Source: Ascidia mentula (Eukaryota; Chordata; Ascidiacea; Phlebobranchia; Ascidiidae). Taken from it: DNA of 64,000 bases. Shown here piece by piece: positions 1 through 12,700 of the stretch. The number at the start of each line of letters is the position of its first letter. Within the stretch, counting starts at the first letter, position 1. The stretch spans positions 2,542,001 through 2,606,000 of the forward strand of contig OX387202.1 in NCBI GenBank assembly GCA_947561715.1. The letters are read 5' to 3'. Position numbers and translations under genes: made by a program. The notes under the pieces were generated by a model that saw nothing but the letters and a program-made list of their open reading frames with translations, did not search any database and had not been told where the DNA came from.

Positions 1-290
1 ATCTGTTAACTTGGTTTCCGCCACCATGTGCTTAAAAAAAAGACTTCGTTCCCTAGTGGAGCCATGAGTTGTTTCTTGTTCATTCGCGGTACAGCGAACG
101 CTCGCCAACATACAAAGTGCGCGATTACAGCGGCGAAGTTATTCGGGGGTCGTTCTACCAACAGGAGTTGCAACGCGTGACCAAACATATCTACGAGTTG
201 GAGAAAATCTTGCGAACGAACAACAGCCCGTCTGATTTTACAACGAATCAACACGCCTCTATTTCCCTGGAGCCAGGTTAGTGAGAGGTC
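1..290 (+). mobile_element. Fossil fragment of Polinton-type integrase (C-terminal end)
   Basis: The + strand encodes a stretch closely matching the end of the integrase fossil at 22980-23863 (shared peptide words DYSGEVIRG and QELQRV), the region linking the integrase core to a chromo-like domain in Polinton-type integrases. Only this short part is present and it is broken. The sequence after it (about 280-530) matches 24022-24280, so the fragment sits inside a duplicated block rather than being an independent insertion. Confidence 0.6.
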
Positions 291-3200
291 ACTTGCAAAA
301 TCCGTTCAGTCCTTGGCGGGTCAGGTCCTGCGGAAGGTGGCTGCGACTCAGAAACTTGACCATTCTAACAGGCCAGAAAGCATAAACGCAAGAACTCGGA
401 GCGTCGGCAATCTTGAATGTGAGAACATTTTCACTGAAGTGATGGCGTTAATCAGTGATTACTCGATGCGTTGAGCAAAAAGCGAATTGGATTAGTTTAC
501 ACTGAAACCGACACAAACCAGTATCAAGCATGTACCACTGCAAGGCTACTTCAACATTTAAATAAACAGTCTGCCTTAACGCACGAATCTAAATTTCGCC
601 TTTCAAGTATTTGCATTTTGGCATAAAAATATGTGGTAACTGAAACAAAAAACAAATAAACTATGTGTACGGCACCTGCAGTTGAAACAAACACGTGATT
701 TTAACAGTGAATGTTGTTTCTTGTTGGGCGGTTAAGAAAATAAAATGAAATAAAGTTTCCGTTTATAAACTGAATTTGTCCCTGAAAACACGTAAGTAAT
801 GAAGCGAAACAACTAACAAGTGACGCGCGAAAAGGAAAAAGGCGATGAAGATAGTCTCACTGCAGCAACATTGGCACTTCAGCAGTAACGAACAGGTAGG
901 AAGGTTTTTTAATTTATGTATTCGTGTCTGCACTGTTGACAAAATTATTAATTTTATGCCAGTTTAGCTCGATGTTAGTAATAGAACATTAATTATCTGG
1001 TAAGAACGTTGTGGGTTATTACACCATTGCATGTTTTTGTTTTTAATTTAATGTTTCTCACTTCCGGGTTGTTTTGCGCAAGTTTATATTTTTAATATGT
1101 TGGATAAAGTGTGCCAACATTTCCTTTAGACCACTGTTTCTTTTTTTGAATCACGAACCCCTAAAACATTCTTTGTAAAGCCATGGACCCCTTTGCAAGA
1201 AACACATTGCAAATGTCGAAAAATTAAATTTCGTGGACAGTGAAACCTTATGGACAGAGGAAAATAGGTGGATTTTCGGAATAATTGTATTTCGTTTCAT
1301 GGACCCGTTAATGCATCTTCTCGGACCCCTTGGGGGTTCATGGACCCCAGGTTAAGAACCCCTGCTTTAGACTAAGATCAAATCAAGTTACTTAAAAAGT
1401 TGCGTTTGACGTAACCCTATAGTTTAACCTAACTGTTATTTTCTTCTGTGTTCATTGAAGCATCAAACCCAGTCAAAACACTGCTGTGGCGTCGCAACAT
1501 TTCATTGTGTCAAGTTGTTTACAAAAAGATGTTAATGGTTGATTGGTTTCGTTGCATTGCTCAGGTGTAACGCATAGCAAATGGAAAGAAACCAGTATGT
1601 ATTAAAAGTACTGTTTGGGTTGGAAAGTTGGCGCTAAACATCTTCATAACAATGGGAACGTTGAAACTTGGGCGAATCGTTCAACAAGAATAAACGTCAG
1701 GCACATTATGTTCACCAGGGAGATGGAATCTTTTATTCCTATCGGCACACCTCATTTTATTTGTAACCATAACGATTTGTCCATTGTTCAGCAGTGGAGC
1801 GCTTGCCTTTCTCTCTGCATGATTCTAGCCACACCCACCTCTCTTTCAAAAACTTCAGCGCACTTGGGTAATATTAACGCGCTAAATCAATGGAAACGAA
1901 GTATTGGAACGGTTGATTTTAAGCGACTCGTGTAAGAAGTTTGCAAATAAGTTATCATTAATATAACAAACGAATGTTGTTTAATGTCTGGACCAACCTG
2001 GCTTTTTATCAGAAATATATATTTCGCCCCATGGACATCTTCAGTCCCTTGCAGTAAACACAATGTAAAAAACGTTTGAAAAACAACAACAGTAAAGAAA
2101 GGGCTTCGACCTCTTGCAATGCTGTTGTGCCAACACAAACCACTGTGTTGCAATCCGTTATTTTAGACATTTGTACTTATTATGTTCTGGTTGGTTTTCC
2201 ATTCAATCCAATAGTTCCTGCTTGATCTTGGGAACAAACAACGTGGTTAGCAGTCATCAGCAGATATTCTTCGTAGCGTAAACTGTGCTTCGGCTTGCTG
2301 GGAAAATATTGCTGAAAATTAAAACGTTGTCAGTTTCATAGCAATTGCGTGCGTGACAGGAGTTTCGTTGTCCATATCGCGACGATTCAAACTCCAAAAT
2401 GCTGCATTAGCTGTTATTTGTTGGGCAAATAATTGTCGGGGCAATGTTTTGATATTTTCTATAATATATGCAACGAATACAAAGTTTCTTGGGTGGGAAA
2501 TTCCCTATGTGAACTCATGCGTTATTTGCAACAATGCAATAGGTTATGCATGGATGCTGATTAGCGCAGCAGGTGGCATTTCTCTTTCTTCGGTGCTAAT
2601 TGTCAGTCGTAAAGTATGACTTCATTCACAAGGCAGGCAGGATAACTTTTATATTGTTACATTGCATTTAAAATTGTTGGCATTTGCAATACAAGTAAAG
2701 GTCAGGCACAGCACGGCCAAAGTTTTGTTAACTGGCGGCGAGCGCGAAACGTAGGAAAGTATGGGGAGTAAGGTTAATTTCCGCCAAATGTAAAAAAGGT
2801 TCGCGTGTTTTCTTGCGAAAAACTTTAATATTTTTGGATAGATAGTATTGACGCTTTCAGTATCTACTTTGAAGGATTTCAGCGGAAATCAATGTTTACT
2901 CATGGTTATGACATAGAATACATATTCATATTCGAATATGTTTTGTTGCCTATGATCTGTTTTTGTGTGAGTCGCTACCTCGTAAGATGGCCGAGAATTT
3001 GAAAACACTAAACTGTGTATGTCGTAGCTGGTTACGTAACATTATGACTATTTAGCACACAATTATGATGGAAATTACCTTGCATCAACCACTAACTAAT
3101 TATTGACGAACATTGACACAAAACTAAGATTGCAAAGGCAAAAATGCAATAAAGGGGCTTAGCAATTATATACACATACATTATGTATATTTTGTCCTGT

Positions 3201-3720
3201 TAAAATATTTTTATTTCAATGTACAGATTCTTCAATATAGATTTTGTAAAGGTAGATCTGGCAATTGACGTGATCTGTATATTTAAACCAAAATGAATCC
3301 AGAAAAATCCAAATCGAAAAGTTCACGAATGAAATCAAAAACAAGATTTTGGACAGATGAGCAACTTCCACCGAAGCAGAAAATACATCCTTCTCATAAA
3401 AGGTATGCAATTGCCACAACATGAATTTTGTGGCTGGAAGCTATGTAGACCAACAGTGTTATGCCATGATACTGCAACATGTGCTTAGGCAACCTTAGTG
3501 AAACTAAATTTTGAGTATATTGTCTGTTTTGAAGCTAATATGTCTCAGGTCAACATACCTGAACCTTCTCATAAAAATATGTTTATTCTTTAGGCCATGT
3601 GAATCCAAAGAGTATACATTACACAGTTAACATCGAATCACATTGAGTCGCAAGTGTAGAATCAGAATAAAATGACCAAACACCTGTCGGTTTTGAATGA
3701 CTTTTAAATTATTTGGTGAA
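280..3720 (+). repeat. Segmentally duplicated 5' flank of gene A
   Basis: This flank is shared with two other places. Positions about 280-530 and 1640-2640 match 24022-24280 and 24330-25400. Positions about 2150-2640 match 31440-31680 and 32500-32640. Positions about 2690-3720 match 32690-33500, where gene B begins. The copies are diverged, with indels. Apart from exon 1 of gene A (3293-3402) and a PLE remnant I see no coding content. The pattern shows the genes were duplicated together with several kilobases of upstream sequence. Confidence 0.8.
1985..2140 (-). mobile_element. Remnant of PLE 3' end
   Basis: The segment matches the non-coding end of the PLE at 44824-50177, in the same orientation as its left arm. 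It includes the block corresponding to the putative hammerhead motif (about 2020-2060) and the polyA-like spacer beyond it. No coding part is left. A sister copy at about 24656-24850 lies in the duplicated block, so the insertion predates that duplication. Confidence 0.65.
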
Positions 3721-6700
3721 AGTAAGCATGTCTTATGGGCCACCAAAATGCACTGGCTTAAATATCTCAGTCATATTTTTTCTTTTGAATATTAGCATTG
3801 GGTTGCAGTGAACATGTTATAAATATTTAGTGAGTTTGAGTTCCAAAACAAAATATCCAGAAATGCCCTGAAGCGTGTTTTGAATTTTCATCTGACATGT
3901 TAGGACTTACAGACAGGGTCAAATAGCCTACAGTAGAAGAAACTTCAAAACTACAATTACCTTTGGAGGAGAAATGTGTAGTGGTAATATTAATTGTTGT
4001 TGTACCTTATGTTTCCTTACCCTGCTGGTTTGGATGGGATTCACCATGTGATCATGTGACCCTGTGACCTTATGACATTGTGGGTTGATGCTATTGAGGT
4101 CAATGTGCTGGTGCTCAGTGCTTTGTGTTATGTGCATGGTTGTGGCAAGTTGTTTTACTTTATTGTTAATATAAATTGATATACTTGTTTAATGATTCTA
4201 TTTGAATAGGAAAAAGATTCTGTTTGAATAAGATATGTTAATAAATTTCTGGAATATTGGGTAATGACTCCCAAAGGCCAAAAACTGCATTTTACATACT
4301 GTCAAGGACTAAAGACTGTCCAACAGATGCAGATTCAAAAATTTCTAATATTTTATGATTTTTATTGATTTCCACTGTAAACTAACTTTGGTGTCGTTGT
4401 ATAAAGGAGAGATAGGCCTTGCATAAAATCACAGTACTATCGCCGCACAACACATGTATATACTAAAAAAGGCCCAAAGCGTATAACTATATTATGACCG
4501 AGAGTTAAAACCAAAGTCATTGTAACCACGCGTTCAACGCATGTCCGAGTTGTGATGTCCAATAAAACGACATGGGAAAAAAGAAGAACTCATTTCCGGT
4601 TTAGGTCAATTCCTGACCGGACAATTTAATAGGAAAAACCTGCCGAGCTGGTGGCAGGTGAAAAAATTGTAGCCGGTAGAAGCAGCCACATTATAGATGT
4701 GTTATAAACCATGTAATTTGAGCAATAAAGTCATATAGGTAACTTAGGCAACCAAACTAACTATGTAAATCAAGTTAAAATAATTACAGACATTTCTTTG
4801 GCAAATAATAAATAAAGGTTGATTTAAACACAAGTACTTCTTTCGCAAATGATAAATAAAGCTAAAATAAACATAACTATTTTTAGTTATTCTGAAAACA
4901 AAGTCTACCTATACATAAATAACCTATTAGGGCACTTAGTTAATTAAGCTATATAATTAACTGACGTAATCGACCAAATCGGTCAACTTCAAGTTGCATT
5001 CAAGTTGCGCAACAACCGCAGACTATATAAGCAGAGCGACTAGCGCCTGCCAAATCAGTGTGTTTTAACTGTTGCTGTGTAAGGGTCTAGGCTGTTGGTT
5101 CTGCTTTAGTACACTGTATAGGAGCCCCAATTGTACTGTACTGTACTTGGATTTATTCGTTGGATTATATCAATAAATGGATTTATGAACAACTTTGGAC
5201 TGGCTTGAAGCTTGGTGGATGTATGTGTTTAGTCGGGAGTTAGACTTTTTAGAAGACGCACAGACTTGTGTAAAGGAGTTCTTTAACTCCAACAGTAAAC
5301 CTTGAGATAGAGAAGGCAAGTTGCCTACGAGGCCGAGTTGCCAACGAGACTCAGTCGGATCCGTTAGGTGCGAGGCCGAGACGCAGTCGTACCCCACGGT
5401 CACCAAGCGGGGACTTACCCCGACAACGGGTAAACCGACAACTGGTGCCCAGAAGTTTGGCGAGTTCACTGCACAAGTCAGTTTCATCAAAACTTCTTCG
5501 GATATTATTCCGACTATCTCCGGATTTAGCAGTCAAATTTCCCGCCGAACGGGTTAATTCACACCCGTTCCAGTTCCAGCAGCCTACCTAGCACAGCAAC
5601 AGCAAGCAGTCAACTGCACCAGTCATTAACAAACAAGAAGACAACCTCCGGCAACTGTTTGAATTATTCGGATTTATACGTATTATACGGATTTATACGG
5701 AATTATACGGATTTATACTGATTACGGATTATACCCGCAACTGGTCTGCCCTCATCCTTTTTAAAGAAAAGAATACCCTTATCAGGCGCCAAACGGAATT
5801 ACCTTACTATTGGATTTACTACAGCTTGTTCCTAATTACATCCCATAAGGAGAAAGAACACTGGAACTACAGGAAAGTGCCATCAGGAAGAACAGCTTAT
5901 TCAACAAACATTTATAGCATCAAAACGCTAATATAAAATCATCACGTTGCCGCACGTGGTAAAGTCCGCAACTTTGGCAGAGAAAGGCAATAAAAAACGC
6001 AAAACTGTTCCACCTGGTAACTCAATTGCATCTAGAACTAGATATCAAACTCAAATAAGAGCAAGTATGGAAACCCCGGCCGACACCTTGTGGGCTGAAA
6101 ATCAAGGAAAAACACTGCCACCTGATAATCCCACAGTTTCAGGTCGCACTTCCCCCAGACCAAACACAAATGATGTAGAAAGTTTGGGCAGAAACCCATT
6201 TAGTATACCTCCCTCCCAAGATAAGCATGCTGACATAAGGCCATCCAACACCGACCAACATGTTTTTACAAACGCACCTTTTCCACGTCAAACGTTTAAC
6301 TTCACAGCTGGAATTAAAATTCCAAAACTATGGTCGCAACACAACTACCGCTCTTATTTTCTATACCTCGACCGATACTTTCAAACGTATAATATAATGG
6401 ACGACAGAGACAAATTTGCTCAACTTTTGTCAGGATTTTCACAAGAACAATGTGCCAGATATGAGCACGTTATTGCACAGGCAGCTATTTCACTTACCCC
6501 TTATACAACTCAAAATTCTTTAATTCGCTTGTCCACTGGAACAAGCAGCACAGCTTGGCTCTCAAAGCTAAAATCTTTGAGGTTAGATTCAGGTGAACTT
6601 CCTTCAACTTTCATGGGAAGATTATGCGCAGTGTGCGCAAAAGACCCAATCTATGACGAGACAACACGCCAAATTGTGGTGGACAATTTTCTTGATAAAA

Positions 6701-9700
6701 TGCCAAGGGACGTCAGCAATGTACTTCGCGCCCAACACCCAGACATATCTCTAGAAGAGCTGGGGTTGCTGGCTGACAGAATCATTACGCCAACTGATTA
6801 TAGTGTACCGGAAGATCAGACACAAAACAATGAAATGCAGAGAATTACCGCTCAGATACAAGAACTGTTTACTGAGTTAAAGTCTGATATAAGCAATCAA
6901 AGACAACAAAGTCGCAGAAATTTTGTTGAACAAAACAAAAGTAACAATATGACCAACCGACGAAAGTTTTCATACCACCCGACAAGACAAGAATATGCAC
7001 AACAGTGTAGAAATCAAAACGGTTATTACGAGCAACAACAAGGAAATCACAGACAGCCCTTCCGACAATGCCAAAGGCAAGGGCAAATAAATACTCAGTC
7101 TACCCAGCACCAACACCAGTCAACAGATGGCTTGTGTTTTTATCATGCACGCTTTGGTGACAAGGCGTTAAAATGCAACAAACCTTGCAGTTACAATCAA
7201 GTCAATAATATCAACATTGGTAGGCCTATGAACGAACCGAATCAGATTCCAAAAGCACCAAATCGACGGCAATATTCCGAGTCGGCCTCAAACTCTTTGC
7301 CGCATGTCTACGACAAAAATAATAAAATGTCATTTCTGTTGGACACTGGATCATCCAAAAATTTCCTCCCAGTTACACAGCACCACACCCAAGAAGTTGA
7401 ATCAGATTTTATTGGACCAGGCGGAGAGTCCATACCCTACTTCGGACAAACTGTACTCAACATTGACATTGGCTTCGGCAACATGCCTGTAACTTTCTCT
7501 GTTTGCAAAGTTAAAAAACCTGTGCTCGGATACTACTTCCTTCAAAAGCACGACTTGTTTATCAGACCTGATAAAAATCTGTTGCAGTCATCACAAAACA
7601 GGAAATCAGTTCAATTTAACATGAAAGAAAGCTCGAAGGAAATAAATACAGTCCTTGTAAAAGTTCCGCATCGAGACAGTCATGCAAATAACACTCTTAT
7701 CAAAACAACTACAAAGGACAAGCCTAGTATTGTTGTGGCAAACACACTTGGCTCAACAGACGTGCCCCAACATCAACAAAAAACTAAACTTCACTCTTCT
7801 TCAACTGCAGATAAATTGCCTCAGTACAAAACCAAAAAGGCCAGGTACCCAAGCGTCAGAAAACGCCAAAGTAGCAATGCAACAATTACAGGAGGAAACA
7901 ATCCTCGCTTCCCAAAGCAGTCTTTTGAACCGCAACAAAAACTGCATTTCAACTCTCCTTTTTCCGGTGATGGAAGTAGGAAATATTTTTCCAAATTCAA
8001 CTGCGAACAGTTCCGTATGCATCAATCAGAAGCGACCATCATGCGGAATGATCGCCATGAAATTTCAAGGTATGACTACTCCGGTCTTGGTGAAGTCATC
8101 CATAAAGTCACAAGACTTTTACAATTTACAAATATAGTGAGCCGTCTGTGTTTACTGAAGGCCGCATAAAATTTCCAACATCCGGCATCTGCACAAATGT
8201 TGATAAATCAACAAAGCACACTTTTTACATAGATTCGTTACATTTTTTATGTTTGACCCACCGAAACGTTGTATGTGTTTATATATGTATAAGAACCGAA
8301 TCAATGCTTTCACAACACAATTTCACTCCGCCAATGTAATCTCATGCAACGTGCATCGCCTTTCTTTCTGCAACTCTCAAATCAGGATATAAATTCCTGA
8401 GGCAGCTATCTCATGCGACGCGCATCCTTCAACACGTAAACATCAGCAGTGATCAACCCCACAAAACCTTATGATAACTGAATGGGGTCACTCGATCAGC
8501 GACTGCGACAGCCGACATATTAATGCAATTGTGCTGTTCAAATAAATATAAGTCATGAGATCCCTACGTTTGTAATCTATTCGCGACAAGACTCCGTTCC
8601 ACTGAACCTGATTTGGGCCCAGTCGGGTGACGTGGAATGGATCTTCTTGCAATAAATAACGTAGATCTTCACTTCATTTCGCGATTTGTATTTACCTCGA
8701 GGAATGCGAATAGCGTTTTTATCTTCAACATATAAGGCATTTTACAGCCATTTACAGCCTTGTTCATGAGGACACTTCTGTCCAATATCTCACTTTTTCT
8801 GATATCAAATGGCACCAACGTGGAAGTAGTTGGTACCCTATGTAATCACTCTTCCACAGTTCAAAATTTTGAAGCAATTTTTCAAGCCATTTCACGATAC
8901 AAACAACGAATGCGTGTGTACCTACTTACACCTTGCTTGCAATTTCAATGGTGTAAAGCCTAATAACGCTATAAACAGTTTCGCAAAGCGAAATAATAAA
9001 AGAGATATATAGTCCACATAGTGGCAACTATTAATAATCAGACGCTTACTTAACATCAATTATACGCTTGTTACTGTGTTAATAACACCAGCTATCGCCT
9101 ATGTATCAATGTAAAATTTGTGTATATGTATTCTCGTTGCTCTCCATAATGTACTAAAATAATCTGTGGATCTACAATTATATCTTTGTAAATGTCTCCT
9201 CGTCTAAACAATCGTGTCCCGTGATTGCTTTGTTATATGTATATATGTTACAATCGAACAACGGAAATTTGTGTAAATATATATATATAGCAAAGCTGCA
9301 GACAGGGTGTGTACACGCACTGTTTCGACCTGTAAGGTCTCATCAGTGCAGCTGTTGAGTGGCACTGTGCTAGCTTTCACACTAGCAGGCACACTAGTTT
9401 CCACTTTGTGGTACCTTTCGGTCAACGTCGATCTGCAGGGTACCCTATACTAGGTACCGAACAACAGAGACGACGAACCACTGTGGAGCGCACTATGGCC
9501 AAACGGAACTGCTTGGAAACCGATAGCGCAAAAGGCAAAAAACACCAATGTAATATATGTGCAAAAAAAGCCATAATATTGCAAAGCTGCAGACAGGGTG
9601 TGTACACGCACTGTTTCGACCTGTAAGGTCTCATCAGTGCAGCTGTTGAGTGGCACTGTGCTAGCTTTCACACTAGCAGGCACACTAGTTTCCACTTTGT

Positions 9701-12700
9701 GGTACCTTTCGGTCAACGTCGATCTGCAGGGTACCCTATACTAGGTACCGAACAACAGAGACGACGAACCACTGTGGAGCGCACTATGGCCAAACGGAAC
9801 TGCTTGGAAACCGATAGCGCAAAAGGCAAAAAACACCAATGTAATATATGTGCAAAAAAAGCCATAATATTGCAAAGCTGCAGACAGGGTGTGTACACGC
9901 ACTGTTTCGACCTGTAAGGTCTCATCAGTGCAGCTGTTGAGTGGCACTGTGCTAGCTTTCACACTAGCAGGCACACTAGTTTCCACTTTGTGGTACCTTT
10001 CGGTCAACGTCGATCTGCAGGGTACCCTATACTAGGTACCGAACAACAGAGACGACGAACCACTGTGGAGCGCACTATGGCCAAACGGAACTGCTTGGAA
10101 ACCGATAGCGCAAAAGGCAAAAAACACCAATGTAATATATGTGCAAAAAAAGCCATAATATTGCAAAGCTGCAGACAGGGTGTGTACACGCACTGTTTCG
10201 ACCTGTAAGGTCTCATCAGTGCAGCTGTTGAGTGGCACTGTGCTAGCTTTCACACTAGCAGGCACACTAGTTTCCACTTTGTGGTACCTTTCGGTCAACG
10301 TCGATCTGCAGGGTACCCTATACTAGGTACCGAACAACAGAGACGACGAACCACTGTGGAGCGCACTATGGCCAAACGGAACTGCTTGGAAACCGATAGC
10401 GCAAAAGGCAAAAAACACCAATGTAATATATGTGCAAAAAAAAAGCCATAATATTGCAAAGCTGCAGACAGGGTGTGTACACGCACTGTTTCGACCTGTA
10501 AGGTCTCATCAGTGCAGCTGTTGAGTGGCACTGTGCTAGCTTTCACACTAGCAGGCACACTAGTTTCCACTTTGTGGTACCTTTCGGTCAACGTCGATCT
10601 GCAGGGTACCCTATACTAGGTACCGAACAACAGAGACGACGAACCACTGTGGAGCGCACTATGGCCAAACGGAACTGCTTGGAAACCGATAGCGCAAAAG
10701 GCAAAAAACACCAATGTAATATATGTGCAAAAAAAGCCATAATATTGCAAAGCTGCAGACAGGGTGTGTACACGCACTGTTTCGACCTGTAAGGTCTCAT
10801 CAGTGCAGCTGTTGAGTGGCACTGTGCTAGCTTTCACACTAGCAGGCACACTAGTTTCCACTTTGTGGTACCTTTCGGTCAACGTCGATCTGCAGGGTAC
10901 CCTATACTAGGTACCGAACAACAGAGACGACGAACCACTGTGGAGCGCACTATGGCCAAACGGAACTGCTTGGAAACCGATAGCGCAAAAGGCAAAAAAC
11001 ACCAATGTAATATATGTGCAAAAAAAGCCATAATATTGCAAAGCTGCAGACAGGGTGTGTACACGCACTGTTTCGACCTGTAAGGTCTCATCAGTGCAGC
11101 TGTTGAGTGGCACTGTGCTAGCTTTCACACTAGCAGGCACACTAGTTTCCACTTTGTGGTACCTTTCGGTCAACGTCGATCTGCAGGGTACCCTATACTA
11201 GGTACCGAACAACAGAGACGACGAACCACTGTGGAGCGCACTATGGCCAAACGGAACTGCTTGGAAACCGATAGCGCAAAAGGCAAAAAACACCAATGTA
11301 ATATATGTGCAAAAAAAGCCATAATATTGCAAAGCTGCAGACAGGGTGTGTACACGCACTGTTTCGACCTGTAAGGTCTCATCAGTGCAGCTGTTGAGTG
11401 GCACTGTGCTAGCTTTCACACTAGCAGGCACACTAGTTTCCACTTTGTGGTACCTTTCGGTCAACGTCGATCTGCAGGGTACCCTATACTAGGTACCGAA
11501 CAACAGAGACGACGAACCACTGTGGAGTCTCATCAGTGCAGCTGTTGACGCAAGTGTAGAAGCTAGCACAGTGCCACTCAACAGCTGCACTGATGAGACC
11601 TTACAGGTCGAAACAGTGCGTGTACACACCCTGTCTGCAGCTTTGCAATATTATGGCTTTTTTTGCACATATATTACATTGGTGTTTTTTGCCTTTTGCG
11701 CTATCGGTTTCCAAGCAGTTCCGTTTGGCCATAGTGCGCTCCACAGTGGTTCGTCGTCTCTGTTGTTCGGTACCTAGTATAGGGTACCCTGCAGATCGAC
11801 GTTGACCGAAAGGTACCACAAAGTGGAAACTAGTGTGCCTGCTAGTGTGAAAGCTAGCACAGTGCCACTCAACAGCTGCACTGATGAGACCTTACAGGTC
11901 GAAACAGTGCGTGTACACACCCTGTCTGCAGCTTTGCAATATTATGGCTTTTTTTGCACATATATTACATTGGTGTTTTTTGCCTTTTGCGCTATCGGTT
12001 TCCAAGCAGTTCCGTTTGGCCATAGTGCGCTCCACAGTGGTTCGTCGTCTCTGTTGTTCGGTACCTAGTATAGGGTACCCTGCAGATCGACGTTGACCGA
12101 AAGGTACCACAAAGTGGAAACTAGTGTGCCTGCTAGTGTGAAAGCTAGCACAGTGCCACTCAACAGCTGCACTGATGAGACCTTACAGGTCGAAACAGTG
12201 CGTGTACACACCCTGTCTGCAGCTTTGCAATATTATGGCTTTTTTTGCACATATATTACATTGGTGTTTTTTGCCTTTTGCGCTATCGGTTTCCAAGCAG
12301 TTCCGTTTGGCCATAGTGCGCTCCACAGTGGTTCGTCGTCTCTGTTGTTCGGTACCTAGTATAGGGTACCCTGCAGATCGACGTTGACCGAAAGGTACCA
12401 CAAAGTGGAAACTAGTGTGCCTGCTAGTGTGAAAGCTAGCACAGTGCCACTCAACAGCTGCACTGATGAGACCTTACAGGTCGAAACAGTGCGTGTACAC
12501 ACCCTGTCTGCAGCTTTGCAATATTATGGCTTTTTTTGCACATATATTACATTGGTGTTTTTTGCCTTTTGCGCTATCGGTTTCCAAGCAGTTCCGTTTG
12601 GCCATAGTGCGCTCCACAGTGGTTCGTCGTCTCTGTTGTTCGGTACCTAGTATAGGGTACCCTGCAGATCGACGTTGACCGAAAGGTACCACAAAGTGGA

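Noticed and set aside
3928-4137. 69-codon minus-strand frame in intron 1 of gene A
   Set aside because: It lies opposite intron sequence that is conserved with B and C only as diverged non-coding DNA.
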